A stretch of DNA of 64,000 nucleotides, from contig CAVVZI010000015.1 of the NCBI GenBank assembly GCA_963752815.1, forward strand, positions 1,488,001-1,552,000, in the 5' to 3' direction. A program made the translations under genes and the position numbers. Every line of letters starts with the position of its first letter. The first letter of the stretch is position 1. This document shows, piece after piece, positions 1-7,914 of this stretch. The notes beneath the pieces are model-generated. The model did not search any database. It was not told the origin of the DNA and saw only the letters and a program-made list of their open reading frames with translations. The stretch is from Sva-07 sp963752815 (lineage in GTDB: Bacteria > Actinomycetota > Acidimicrobiia > Acidimicrobiales > Ilumatobacteraceae).

Positions 1-1
1 G

Positions 2-70
2 TGCCTGTTGCTGATCCCGGTCGTGGTCATGAACCGGCGGGCCCAACAGCGGGCGGAGGAGTTGTCATGA
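2..70 (+). CDS. C-terminal tail of upstream sugar ABC transporter permease (MalF-type), partial
   Basis: Frame 2 from the window edge reads 22 residues to a TGA at 68-70: a hydrophobic run (LLLIPVVVM) followed by a basic/polar tail NRRAQQRAEELS. This is how the last membrane helix of a MalF/UgpA-type permease typically ends. The stop overlaps the ATG of the next permease (ATGA), the usual coupling of the two permeases of a carbohydrate ABC importer. Only the tail is visible, so the assignment rests on context and the helix-plus-basic-tail pattern. Confidence 0.6.
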   Translation, partial: CLLLIPVVVMNRRAQQRAEELS

Positions 71-1074
71 GCACCACCGACCCCACCGTCGTCACGGAAC
101 CGGTCGCGGCGCCGCCCATCCTTTCGACCGGGGCGCTGCCGGACGAGACGACCGTCGATGCCGCGATGGGCGGCGGCGAGACGATGGGGCGGTCGGTGAG
201 CGCCTCGCTCTCGAGCCGCGGCGGGCGCTACATCGTGCTGGCCCTGGTGCTCCTCTGGACGATCCCGACGTTCGGTCTGCTCGTCTCCTCGGTGCGTCCC
301 GAGGACGAGGTCAAGACGTCGGGGTGGTGGGAAGCCTTCATCCGGCCCAAGTTCACGCTCGGCAACTACGACGCCGTGCTGTCGTCGTCGCCGGGCAGCG
401 CCAACCTCAGCCACTTCTTCTTCAACTCCATGAAGATCACCATGCCCGCGGTGGTCCTGTCGGTCGGCATCGGGGCGATGGCCGGCTACGCGTTCGCCTG
501 GATGAAGTGGAGGGGCCGCGAGTGGCTGTTCGTGGCGGTGGTGGCGTTGCTCGTCGTGCCGCTGCAGATGGCGATGATCCCGTTGCTGCGCCTGATCACC
601 GGCGGCGCCCACATCGGGAGTTTCACGATCTTTCCGTACCTGCACCTCAACAACAGCGTCGCCGCAGTCTGGGTGGCGCACATCTGCTTCGGCCTGCCGT
701 TCTGCATCTTCATCCTCAAGAGCTTCATGTCGTCGTTGCCCAGGGACATCATCGAGGCCGCGCGCGTCGACGGCGCCGGCCACTTCACCGTGTTCTTCAA
801 ATTGGTGGTGCCACTGTCGGTACCGGCGCTCGCGTCGCTCGCCATCTTCCAGTTCATGTTCATCTGGAACGACCTGCTGATCGGCCTGGTGTACGGCGGC
901 AACGACAACAAGCCGATCATCGCCAAGCTGGTCGAGGTCGGCGGCACGTTCGGCCAGTCGTGGCACCTGCTCACGGCCGCGGCCTTCGTGTCGATGGTCG
1001 TCCCGCTGATCGTGTTCTTCGCCCTGCAGCGCTACTTCGTGCGCGGGTTGCTGGCCGGCGCGGTCAAGGGCTAG
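67..1074 (+). CDS. Carbohydrate ABC transporter permease, MalG family
   Basis: 335-residue inner-membrane permease of a CUT1-type sugar importer; it would form the translocation pore with the partner permease ending at 70. A long polar N-terminus (about 50 residues) precedes the first helix (55-76). Further hydrophobic segments lie near 128-146, 152-172, 198-217, 255-276 and 303-322. The cytoplasmic EAA loop that docks on the ATPase is present (EAARVDGAG at 230-238), and the C-terminus QRYFVRGLLAGAVKG is the family signature. The ATG at 67 is chosen because it overlaps the upstream stop (ATGA); the frame stays open to the window edge but those codons belong to the upstream gene. The sugar is unknown. 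A LacI-type regulator gene follows 0.4 kb downstream. Confidence 0.9.
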   Translation: MSTTDPTVVTEPVAAPPILSTGALPDETTVDAAMGGGETMGRSVSASLSSRGGRYIVLALVLLWTIPTFGLLVSSVRPEDEVKTSGWWEAFIRPKFTLGNYDAVLSSSPGSANLSHFFFNSMKITMPAVVLSVGIGAMAGYAFAWMKWRGREWLFVAVVALLVVPLQMAMIPLLRLITGGAHIGSFTIFPYLHLNNSVAAVWVAHICFGLPFCIFILKSFMSSLPRDIIEAARVDGAGHFTVFFKLVVPLSVPALASLAIFQFMFIWNDLLIGLVYGGNDNKPIIAKLVEVGGTFGQSWHLLTAAAFVSMVVPLIVFFALQRYFVRGLLAGAVKG

Positions 1075-1140
1075 CAACCACTCCATCCCACCTCCCATCC
1101 CAGTTCGGGAACCGTGTGCTCGATGTCACCCATCGGCTAC

Positions 1141-1179
1141 TTGACCGGTACAGACTGCGGTGTTACTGTACCGGTATAG
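1141..1179 (+). promoter_or_regulatory. Promoter overlapped by two LacI-type operator-like palindromes
   Basis: A 10-bp perfect inverted repeat (ACCGGTACAG at 1144-1153, CTGTACCGGT at 1166-1175) surrounds a candidate promoter: -35 TTGACC at 1141-1146, 17-bp spacer, -10 TACTGT at 1164-1169. Each arm is itself a near-palindrome centred on CCGG (1145-1148 and 1171-1174), the shape of LacI/GalR operators, with centres 26 bp apart. A strong Shine-Dalgarno AAGGAGG (1187-1193) follows. Control by the LacI-type protein encoded at 1498 is inferred from adjacency. Confidence 0.55.
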
Positions 1180-1198
1180 CAATCCGAAGGAGGATGCC

Positions 1199-1498
1199 AT
1201 GGAGCCATACATCGTTCTCGCTGACAAGCAGGTGAACGGACATCGAAGGGGGCTGGCATTCAGTGCGCTTCCGGATGCGCCGGTCCTCGCGCCGACGACC
1301 CCGGGCGTGCTGCGGCGCCAGGTGACCCGCATCGCGCGGTGGACCCGTCTGCGCCCGGAGGCCCGCGATCGAGCCGGGCGAGCGGTGCTCGTTCGGGGCG
1401 CGGCGGATCGTCCACAGCGCAGCGGGTCGTCGGCACCCGCTCGTTCGGTTTCGGTTGCGGTTCCCGCCGGGTGCGGATCTGCGACAAGACTGGGGTGA
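1199..1498 (+). CDS. Small protein of unknown function, preceding a LacI-type regulator
   Basis: 99 codons starting at ATG 1199, 5 nt after a near-perfect Shine-Dalgarno AAGGAGG; its TGA overlaps the ATG of the LacI-type gene (TGATG), so the two would be translationally coupled. The N-terminal third (MEPYIVLADKQVNGHRRG...) looks like ordinary coding sequence; the Arg- and Ser-rich C-terminal half looks less so and could be read-through. I do not recognise the family. The strong ribosome site, promoter and double operator argue that something is translated here. Alternatives are a shorter leader peptide or a gene truncated by a base error. Confidence 0.35.
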   Translation: MEPYIVLADKQVNGHRRGLAFSALPDAPVLAPTTPGVLRRQVTRIARWTRLRPEARDRAGRAVLVRGAADRPQRSGSSAPARSVSVAVPAGCGSATRLG

Positions 1499-2553
1499 TG
1501 GGCAAGGTCACGCTGCAGACGATCGCTGATCGCGTCGGCGTGAGCCGCATGACCGTGTCGAACGCGTTCTCGCGACCCGACCAGCTGTCCGCCGAGCTGC
1601 GAGGCAAGATCATGGCGGCGGCGGACGAGTTGGGCTACGTCGGCCCCGATCCTGCCGCCCGCGCCCTCGCCACCGGCTCGGCGGGCACCGTCGGCGTCCT
1701 GCTCACCGATTCGTTGAGCTACGCATTCGAGGACGAGTTCGCCGCTCGGTTCCTCGGCGGCATCGCCGAGGAGCTCGCGCCGACGGGCTTGGCGTTGACG
1801 TTGCTGACCTCATCGGGTCCGGCCGGCAGTGTGCAGGCGCGGGACGTGCCGTTGGACGGCGCGCTGATCTACTCGTGCGACGAGACCTCCTCAGCGCTGT
1901 CGTGGCTGAAACGACGGCATCTGCCGCTGGTCCTCGTCGATCAAGAGCCGTCCACGGAGTACAGCAGCGTGAACATCGACGACCGCCAAGGTGCCCAACT
2001 CGCCGCGCAGCACGTCGTCGGGCTCGGGCATCGAAAGATCGCCATCATCACGTCGAACATCGTCGGCCCGGAAGGTCTCATCGAGGACCCCTCCACGTTG
2101 ATGGGTGGCCACACGATCCGGCAACGCATGACGGGCTGGCTCGAGGTGCTGTCGGCGGCCGGCATCGATCCCACGGTCGTCCAGGTACTCCACTACGGAG
2201 CGAACGCCGGCGACGACGCCGCCGAGCTGTTGCTCGGCCTGCCCGATCCTCCGACCGCCGTGCTGTGCTTCTCCGACGCCACAGCGTTCGGCGTCGTGCA
2301 TGCCGCGTCACGACTCGGGGTGTCCGTTCCCGATGACCTTTCCGTCGTCGGTTTCGATGACGTGCCCTTGGCCAGCCGCATGACACCGCCACTCACGACG
2401 ATCCGCCAGGACGGTGCCGCCAAGGGTCGGGCGGCGGCGGCAGCACTCGTCGCCGCGATCGCCCGCGACCGAACCGGGAGCGACGCACCCCTCGAGCAAC
2501 GGGTCCTGCCCGTCGAACTCGTCGTTCGCGCGAGTACCACCACGGCCCGCTGA
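1498..2553 (+). CDS. LacI/GalR family transcriptional regulator
   Basis: 351 residues, normal for the family. The N-terminal helix-turn-helix is clear (VTLQTIADRVGVSRMTVSNAF, about residues 4-24), followed by a hinge and the periplasmic-binding-protein-like effector domain (from GTVGVLLTDS to the C-terminal FDDVPLASRMTPPLTTI), with the typical VLCFSDATAFGV and LSVVGFDD segments. Such regulators bind sugars and control nearby catabolic or transport operons; the sugar ABC operon ending at 1074 and the CCGG-centred operators at 1141-1179 are the obvious targets (inferred). Start taken at ATG 1498, which places the HTH at the N-terminus. Confidence 0.9.
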   Translation: MGKVTLQTIADRVGVSRMTVSNAFSRPDQLSAELRGKIMAAADELGYVGPDPAARALATGSAGTVGVLLTDSLSYAFEDEFAARFLGGIAEELAPTGLALTLLTSSGPAGSVQARDVPLDGALIYSCDETSSALSWLKRRHLPLVLVDQEPSTEYSSVNIDDRQGAQLAAQHVVGLGHRKIAIITSNIVGPEGLIEDPSTLMGGHTIRQRMTGWLEVLSAAGIDPTVVQVLHYGANAGDDAAELLLGLPDPPTAVLCFSDATAFGVVHAASRLGVSVPDDLSVVGFDDVPLASRMTPPLTTIRQDGAAKGRAAAAALVAAIARDRTGSDAPLEQRVLPVELVVRASTTTAR

Positions 2554-2599
2554 CACTGCACGCCGGGCCACCGCTCCGATGCGGGCGCGAGCGGGGCGG

Positions 2600-2605
2600 T
2601 ACCGT
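2600..2605 (+). promoter_or_regulatory. -10 box for deoC, leaderless type
   Basis: TACCGT ending 8 nt before the deoC ATG; no Shine-Dalgarno precedes the start. Confidence 0.45.
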
Positions 2606-2613
2606 CACAGGCG

Positions 2614-3354
2614 ATGGACGTCGACCGCGATAGCCGAACCGCCCTGGCCAGGCGGGCGATCTCGATGATCGACCTCACCGATCTCGACGACGGTCATTCG
2701 CCGGACGGCATCGACGACCTGTGCGCGCGGGCCATTCTGCACGGCACCGCCGCGGTCTGCGTCTGGCCGGAGTTCGTCGAGCGTTGTGTTGCGGCCGGCT
2801 CCGGGTCGGCGCTGCGGGTGGCCACCGTCGTCAACTTCCCCGGCGGCGAGGACCCGATCGCCGACGTCGTCGCCCTCGTCGAGAGCGCCCGCACTGCCGG
2901 GGCCGACGAGATCGACGTCGTCATCCCGTGGCGGGCCGTGCTGCGGGGCGACACGAGCCATGCGATCGACCTCCTCGCCGCCACGCGGCGGGCCACCGGC
3001 GACGCGACGATGAAGGTCATCCTGGAATCCGGCGCCGTCGCCGATGCGGAAACGGTGCGCGAACTCGCCGACCTGGCGATCGCCGGCGGGGCCGACTTCC
3101 TCAAGACCTCGACCGGCAAGACCGCCAGAGGCGCCACGCTCGCGGCGGCCGCGACGATGCTCGGTGCGATCGCCGACGCCGAGCGTGTCGTCGGACTCAA
3201 ACCATCGGGTGGGATCCGCACCTTCGACGACGCCGAGCAGTACCTCGCGCTGGCCGACGGTGCGATGGGCCCTGGGTGGGCCACACCGGCGACGTTCCGC
3301 TTCGGTGCGTCGGGTCTGCTCGACGTGCTGCTCGACGAAATCGGCTCGACGTGA
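2614..3354 (+). CDS. deoC: Deoxyribose-phosphate aldolase
   Basis: 246 residues. Cytosolic class I aldolase cleaving 2-deoxyribose 5-phosphate to glyceraldehyde 3-phosphate and acetaldehyde in deoxynucleoside catabolism. The catalytic triad is readable: Asp101 in EIDVVIP, Schiff-base Lys164 in FLKTSTGK and Lys196 in GLKPSGGIR. The N-terminal IDLTDLDD and the VVNFPGG segment are also typical of the E. coli-like subgroup. It starts at an ATG with a leaderless-type -10. It stands alone between the LacI-type gene and a tRNA; a nucleoside hydrolase elsewhere in the window (29.9 kb) could belong to the same salvage capacity. Confidence 0.93.
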   Translation: MDVDRDSRTALARRAISMIDLTDLDDGHSPDGIDDLCARAILHGTAAVCVWPEFVERCVAAGSGSALRVATVVNFPGGEDPIADVVALVESARTAGADEIDVVIPWRAVLRGDTSHAIDLLAATRRATGDATMKVILESGAVADAETVRELADLAIAGGADFLKTSTGKTARGATLAAAATMLGAIADAERVVGLKPSGGIRTFDDAEQYLALADGAMGPGWATPATFRFGASGLLDVLLDEIGST

Positions 3355-3388
3355 TTGCGGTGACCTACCGCTAACCTGACCGGTCCCT

Positions 3389-3460
3389 GCCCTCGTAGCT
3401 CAGGGGATAGAGCATTGGTTTCCGGAACCATGTGCGGGAGTTCGAATCTCTCCGGGGGCA
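3389..3460 (+). tRNA. tRNA-Arg (anticodon CCG)
   Basis: Full cloverleaf: acceptor GCCCTCG/CGGGGGC (one T-G pair) at 3389-3395 and 3453-3459, D arm GCTC/GAGC, anticodon loop TTCCGGA (3420-3426) with CCG at 3422-3424, a 4-nt variable loop, T arm GGGAG-TTCGAAT-CTCTC, discriminator A at 3460. The CCA end is not encoded. The outermost anticodon-stem pair (3415/3431) is T-T, a small oddity. It reads CGG codons. Confidence 0.9.
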
Positions 3461-3728
3461 CAACCAGATCGAGACACCGTCTCCACGAGCCATTGCCCGA
3501 GGGGCTCAGGCGAAACGCTCACTCATCGCTCGATGCACCGGCGACAGGAGACGCTCCCGTTGACGGCGCGTCAATCGGCAGGCGGAGACGACTCATACGC
3601 CCCATGCGACGAGTTGCCTGCGATCGGTGGCCATCCCACCTCGATCTCCTTCGCCTTGGAGGCGACGGTTGGGCGCCGACCATGTCGGGTAGTCACCGGG
3701 CCACACCGGCCAGGACAAGGAGTGCCAC

Positions 3729-3905
3729 ATGTCTGATGATCGAGTTCTCGACACCGCCGACGACAAACCGGTCGATCCCATCGATCGAGAAGCCGCCCAG
3801 ATCGACGCCCGGAGCGAGGACGCCCCCGAAGAGATCGAAGAACTGATCGAACACGCGCGCGACCTCGGACGTGACGCTCCCGGCGAGGGCGCACCACCCG
3901 ACTGA
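3729..3905 (+). CDS. Small acidic protein of unknown function (58 aa)
   Basis: ATG 3729 follows a good Shine-Dalgarno (AAGGAG, about 7 nt upstream) and opens 58 codons encoding a very acidic protein (MSDDRVLDTADDKPVDPIDR..., then EDAPEEIEELIEHARDLGRD) with no hydrophobic segment. A short amphipathic helix around residues 33-47 is likely; the rest looks disordered. No family recognised. It is followed at 3960 by a second tiny acidic ORF and then a DUF72 gene, possibly one transcript. The 268 bp between the tRNA and this gene show nothing I can identify. Confidence 0.55.
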   Translation: MSDDRVLDTADDKPVDPIDREAAQIDARSEDAPEEIEELIEHARDLGRDAPGEGAPPD

Positions 3906-3959
3906 TGGCGCGCAGGAAGCCCGGCGGTTGAAGGGCAGACCTGCGGGAAACCCCGAGGC

Positions 3960-4124
3960 ATGAGCTCCACACCTGACGAACCTCACGACCACCCCACCGA
4001 CGCCGACTCACTCGAACCCAATCGGGACAGCGGAAACGACACTTCGTCAGTGGATCCGGAAGCTCCGGGCGCGGCTCTGGTCGATCCGACTGCGGAGCAA
4101 GCGGAGCCGAACGAGCCAGCGTGA
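3960..4124 (+). CDS. Small acidic low-complexity protein (54 aa), coupled to DUF72 gene
   Basis: 54 codons from ATG 3960 to TGA 4122-4124; the stop overlaps the GTG start of the DUF72 gene (GTGA). The peptide is rich in Asp, Glu, Pro, Ser and Thr (MSSTPDEPHDHPTDADSLEP...) and probably unfolded. The ribosome site is weak (GAGG about 4 nt upstream). Coupling to the next gene is the main support for it being real. Confidence 0.4.
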   Translation: MSSTPDEPHDHPTDADSLEPNRDSGNDTSSVDPEAPGAALVDPTAEQAEPNEPA

Positions 4125-4849
4125 TCCGTGTCGGATGCTCGGGCTGGTCGTACAAGGACTGGCGTGGGATCGTGTACCCCGAGGAGCTGCCCCAGCGTCG
4201 GTGGCTCGAGCACTACCAACAGCTGTTCGACACCGTCGAGCTGAACTCGACGTTCTACCGACTCCCCTCGGAGGCTGCCGTCGAGGGCTGGGCTGCGGCG
4301 GCAACGCCAGGATTCCTCTACGCCTTCAAGCTCGGCGCGTTCGGGTCGCACCGAAAGAAGCTGCGCGACCCGGAGACATGGATGCCCAACCACTTGGACC
4401 GCGCCGGGCGGCTGGGCGGACACCTCGGGCCAACACTTGTGCAGCTCCCGCCGCGGTGGAAGCGGAACGTGCAACGCCTGGACGAGTTCCTCGAACTCGT
4501 GCCCTCGTCGATGCGCTTCGCGGTGGAACTGCGGGATCCGTCATGGATCCACGACGACGTCTTCGATGTGTTGCGACGTCGCTCGGTGGCGCTGTGCATC
4601 CACGATCTGCTCCGGTCGCATCCGTTCGAGCTGACCACGGACTGGACGTACGTCCGATTCCACGGCCCAGACGCGATCGCCAAGCCATATCACGGGGCGT
4701 ACGGCGAATCCGGGCTGCAGCCCTGGATCGACCGACTGCAGCCGGTGATCGATGCGGGGCGTGACGTCTACGCGTACTTCAACAACGACTGGTACGGACA
4801 CGCGGTGAACGACGCCATGCTCCTGCGGCGAGCCCTCCATCCAGCCTGA
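4121..4849 (+). CDS. DUF72 (YecE-like) family protein
   Basis: 242 residues matching the DUF72 TIM-barrel family: N-terminal VGCSGWSYKDWRG and VYPEELP, then FDTVELNSTFYRLPS, FLYAFKLG, LGPTLVQLPPRWK, RFAVELRDPSW and the C-terminal AYFNNDWYGHAVNDA. The biochemical role of the family is not established. GTG 4121 overlaps the preceding stop, so it is probably the third gene of a short operon with the two acidic small proteins. Confidence 0.88.
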   Translation: MIRVGCSGWSYKDWRGIVYPEELPQRRWLEHYQQLFDTVELNSTFYRLPSEAAVEGWAAAATPGFLYAFKLGAFGSHRKKLRDPETWMPNHLDRAGRLGGHLGPTLVQLPPRWKRNVQRLDEFLELVPSSMRFAVELRDPSWIHDDVFDVLRRRSVALCIHDLLRSHPFELTTDWTYVRFHGPDAIAKPYHGAYGESGLQPWIDRLQPVIDAGRDVYAYFNNDWYGHAVNDAMLLRRALHPA

Positions 4850-4927
4850 GCGAGTGGTGTGCGAGCGTCGACTCACATTCGGGCTGCATGACGTGAGGAG
4901 TCAGCCGGCCGGACCGGGTCGGCCGCC

Positions 4928-5230
4928 TCAGGAACCGACGAGGCTGTCGGCCGGCGCCAGTAGGTCGGAACCGACCGTGGTATCGCTCGGGGTCGTTTCG
5001 CTCTCGCTCGGGGGGAGATTCGACCCCGGTTCGAGGGGAACTCCAGCCCCGCCTTCGCCCGCAGGTGCGGTGACGAGCGTGTCGATGCTCACGCTGGTGG
5101 CCGGAGCATCGTCGGAGCCGTCGGATCCACAAGACGTCACCAGCACGGCGCTGGCGATCGCGATCGAGGCGAGTCCGTGGAGCGAGGGCCGGATTCGGCG
5201 CGGGCGGAGGCTTGGCATGGGGTGGATCAC
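4928..5230 (-). CDS. Small putative lipoprotein
   Basis: 100 codons on the minus strand. A basic N-region (SLRPRRIRPSLHG) is followed by a hydrophobic stretch (LASIAIASAVLVTSC) ending in a lipobox-like VTSC, then a short Ser/Thr/Asp/Pro-rich mature part without a recognisable domain. It would be exported and anchored by the lipidated Cys. Met1 or the Met five residues in could be the start; ribosome-site evidence is weak. It lies downstream of, and on the opposite strand to, the DUF72 gene. The 222 bp between its start and the dehydrogenase end at 5453 hold no feature I recognise. Confidence 0.55.
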   Translation of the reverse strand: MIHPMPSLRPRRIRPSLHGLASIAIASAVLVTSCGSDGSDDAPATSVSIDTLVTAPAGEGGAGVPLEPGSNLPPSESETTPSDTTVGSDLLAPADSLVGS

Positions 5231-5452
5231 GAGCCACGAATACCCGGTTCCCGCCCGATGACACCGCGTCGGGCCTGATTCTGCGTTGGCTCGTTGAAAC
5301 CCGCAGCGAGGATCACCGTGCCGATCTCCGAGTCGGCAAGGCGCTGCAGGCAGATCGGGCCTGCCGCATGCTGATGAGCGTTTGGCACCGACGTCGACGG
5401 GAACGTCGGTCCGTGCCCCCAGACCGAGGAATTTGCGGCGGGGTCCCCCGCG

Positions 5453-6643
5453 CTACGGGTTGAAGACGACTTTGATCGCTCCGTCGGACTTCTTCTGGAA
5501 CATCTCGTAGGCGTCGGGGGCTTCATCGAGCCGGAGGTGGTGGGTCGCGAAGGTGTCCACGCCGAGCGGATCATCGTCGATGAGCAGTGGAAGGATGTCA
5601 TCGACCCATCGCCGAACATTGGCCTGCCCCATTCGCACCTGCACCTGCTTGTCGAACAGGGTCATCATCGGGATCGGGTCAGTCATGCCTCCGTACAGGC
5701 CGAGCACCGAGATCGTTCCGCCCCGCCTGACCAGTTCGATCGCCAACCGGAGCGCAGCGAGCCGATCGACCCCGGCTTTCAACATCAACTTCTCTGCGAG
5801 TGCGTCGGGCACCAACGCGGTCACCGAATGCATGGCCTTCGCCGCCGGCGATCCGTGCGCTTCCATCCCGACAGCGTCGATCACCGCATCGGGGCCGCGA
5901 CCGTTCGTGAGTCCCCGAACCGCGTCGATCAGATCCGATTGCTGATCGAAGTCGTTGAGATCGAGCACGTCGACGCCCCTGGACCTGGACCGTTCCAAGC
6001 GCTCGGGGACGAGGTCGACGCCGATGACGGTCTCGATGCCGCGGTGGGCGGCAATACGGCATGCCATCTCACCGACGGGGCCGAGGCCCAACACGACGAG
6101 GCTGCCACCGTTCGGCACCTGCGCGAACTCGACGCCCTGCCACGCGGTGGGGAGCACGTCGGACAGGAACAAGAATCGATCGTCGCCGGGACCGGCGGGC
6201 ACCTTGATGGGCCCGTAGTCGGCGTGGGGCACTCTCAACAGCTCGGCTTGGCCACCGGGCACCTGCCCATACAGTTTTGTGTAGCCGAACAACGCCGCAC
6301 CGCACCCGTGTTCGTGAACTTGGGTGGTCTCGCACTGGGACTGGAGGCCGCGGTCACACATGAAGCAATGTCCACAGGCGATGTTGAACGGAACGACGAC
6401 TCGATCGCCGACCTGCAGGCCGGTGATGTCGGGCCCGACGGCTTCGACAATGCCCATCGGCTCATGTCCGAGCACGTCGCCGGGAGTCATGAACGGCGCC
6501 ATCACTTCGTACAGGTGAAGATCAGAACCACACAGGCCACTCGAGGTCACCCGAATGACCGCATCCGTCGGCTCCTGAATCACCGGGTCCGGGACCGTCT
6601 CGATTCGCACGTCTCGACGTCCGTGCCACACAACTGCGCGCAT
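5453..6643 (-). CDS. Zinc-dependent dehydrogenase (formaldehyde dehydrogenase-like MDR family)
   Basis: 396 residues of the medium-chain alcohol dehydrogenase superfamily. Catalytic zinc ligands Cys38 (GLCGSDLH), His60 and Glu61 (GHEPMG) are present, as are four structural-zinc cysteines (C90, C93, C96, C104). The Rossmann motif is VVLGLGPVGEMA. The length and the long insert after the Rossmann fold resemble the glutathione-independent formaldehyde dehydrogenase/threonine dehydrogenase-like group; the substrate cannot be read from sequence. The start ATG 6643 follows GAAAGG. A hemerythrin gene lies upstream on the same strand, suggesting a redox or aldehyde-stress context. Confidence 0.88.
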   Translation of the reverse strand: MRAVVWHGRRDVRIETVPDPVIQEPTDAVIRVTSSGLCGSDLHLYEVMAPFMTPGDVLGHEPMGIVEAVGPDITGLQVGDRVVVPFNIACGHCFMCDRGLQSQCETTQVHEHGCGAALFGYTKLYGQVPGGQAELLRVPHADYGPIKVPAGPGDDRFLFLSDVLPTAWQGVEFAQVPNGGSLVVLGLGPVGEMACRIAAHRGIETVIGVDLVPERLERSRSRGVDVLDLNDFDQQSDLIDAVRGLTNGRGPDAVIDAVGMEAHGSPAAKAMHSVTALVPDALAEKLMLKAGVDRLAALRLAIELVRRGGTISVLGLYGGMTDPIPMMTLFDKQVQVRMGQANVRRWVDDILPLLIDDDPLGVDTFATHHLRLDEAPDAYEMFQKKSDGAIKVVFNP

Positions 6644-6715
6644 CTTCTACCTTTCGAAGTACCAGAGGCCAGCAACGGTCCGATGAGGGGGCCAAATCTC
6701 CCGGAATTCAATTCG

Positions 6716-6748
6716 GTCGACCCGTCCAACCCGCGTTGGACGGTCGAC
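6716..6748 (-). terminator. Hairpin after the hemerythrin gene
   Basis: Inverted repeat GTCGAC-C-CGTCCAAC / GTTGGACG-GTCGAC with a 4-nt loop (14 bp with a single bulge), between the hemerythrin stop and the dehydrogenase start. No T-run, as usual for actinobacterial terminators. Confidence 0.5.
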
Positions 6749-6782
6749 GTCGCGGTAGGGAACCCGATGGGTTCTCGCTTGA

Positions 6783-7292
6783 TCAGGCTCGCGCTTTCGC
6801 CTTCGCCTTCGTGCTCTTGGTGCGCTTGGTCGACCTGCGTCGGGGCGGCTGTGGCACCGGCAGACCTGCGGCCTTCTTGGCCTCGATCAGCGCATCGCCG
6901 ATCGCCAGCCACTCTTCGGGCTCGAGGTTCTCTTTGAGCTCGGGCAGCAACTGGGTCTCTTCTTCTTCCACGTGATGAGAAATCCCACCCTTGAGCATCT
7001 CGACGGCCGCGCCAAACCCGGGCATCTCGACCATCTGCTGCACCTTGTCGAGCCCCTCGCGGGCCAGGCCGTGCTCGATCTGGGCTTCCTCCTCGTCTTC
7101 CGCACCGACCGAAGCTTTCACCGGCGGGTACACGATCGATTCCTCGGCGTCCATGTGGGCGCTCAACTTCGTCACCAGTTCTTCGACCATCTGTTCCCGC
7201 TCGGCGCCCTCTTCGGAGTCCGCCAATCTGTCGAGCAATTTTTCGACTTCGCGGTGATCAGCCTTCAGAATTCGCATCGGATCATTGGCCAT
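6783..7292 (-). CDS. Hemerythrin HHE-domain protein
   Basis: 169 residues. The first about 130 form a four-helix hemerythrin-like domain: His13 in ADHREVEKLL, His46 with Glu50/Glu51 in SAHMDAEESIVYP, and the later SHHVEEEETQLLPEL segment supply the usual di-iron ligands. The C-terminal about 25 residues are a Lys/Arg tail (RRRSTKRTKSTKAKAKARA) of the kind that can bind nucleic acid. ATG 7292 was chosen over the longer frame because it follows GAGAGGAG with correct spacing and gives the canonical N-terminus. Likely role: oxygen/NO/redox sensing or protection (family knowledge). Confidence 0.88.
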   Translation of the reverse strand: MANDPMRILKADHREVEKLLDRLADSEEGAEREQMVEELVTKLSAHMDAEESIVYPPVKASVGAEDEEEAQIEHGLAREGLDKVQQMVEMPGFGAAVEMLKGGISHHVEEEETQLLPELKENLEPEEWLAIGDALIEAKKAAGLPVPQPPRRRSTKRTKSTKAKAKARA

Positions 7293-7441
7293 GTGTGCTC
7301 TCCTCTCACTCGATGCCCCGGTCGGAGCAGACCCCCGATACCCGAGCCGCGGACCGCACAAACCGCCCGTAAGGGTGATGGTGGGGGCGGGCTCCTGCTG
7401 CTCGTGTTGAGTCCAGTCGCGGCCGCGGTCAGGATGGCCAC

Positions 7442-7816
7442 ATGGCCCGACTCACACAGATCGTTGTCGACAGCCGCGACCCGTCGTCACTCGCACGCTT
7501 CTGGGCTGCCGCGCTCGACGACTTCGCCATCGGCGCCTATGACGACGACGAAATTGCCCGCCTCGCATCGATTGGACGTACACCTGAAACCGACCCGTGC
7601 GTGATCCTCGATGGACCGATGCTCGAGATGTGCTTCCAGGAGGTCGAGGTGCCGGCCATGCAGAAACGGCCGATGCACATTGACATCGAGACGACAGACC
7701 GAATCCACGAACAGAGTCGTCTTGTCTCGCTCGGCGCGTCGATCGTTCAGGAGTTCGACGCACACACGTGGATGCGTGACCCAGAGGGGAACGATTTCTG
7801 TCTTACCGACGGGTAG
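7442..7816 (+). CDS. VOC (glyoxalase/bleomycin-resistance-like) family protein
   Basis: 124 residues with VOC-fold features: N-terminal LTQIVVDSRDPSSLARFWAAAL and C-terminal MRDPEGNDFCLTDG, which typically carries the last metal ligand. A metal-dependent enzyme or binding protein of unknown substrate. A second VOC gene lies at 8934-9380 on the opposite strand. Confidence 0.8.
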   Translation: MARLTQIVVDSRDPSSLARFWAAALDDFAIGAYDDDEIARLASIGRTPETDPCVILDGPMLEMCFQEVEVPAMQKRPMHIDIETTDRIHEQSRLVSLGASIVQEFDAHTWMRDPEGNDFCLTDG

Positions 7817-7893
7817 CCGGCGTTCGGTGTTGGCCGACGGCGGCGCGGTCGGCGACGAACGGCACGAGTGTCCCGCCGAGTTCGTTCGCGCAG

Positions 7894-7908
7894 CTCGGCG
7901 CAGCCGAG
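7894..7908. terminator. Short hairpin between convergent genes
   Basis: CTCGGC-GCA-GCCGAG lies between the VOC gene and the convergent lyase gene ending at 7915. It could stop transcription from either side; small and without a T-tract. Confidence 0.3.
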
Positions 7909-7914
7909 TTCTGA

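Noticed and set aside
1..66. Upstream extension of the MalG-type permease to the window edge
   Set aside because: These codons overlap the C-terminus of the preceding permease in another frame; the ATGA overlap fixes the start at 67.
3461..3728. Integration site or remnant next to tRNA-Arg
   Set aside because: No duplication of the tRNA 3' end, no integrase gene and no mobile genes downstream.
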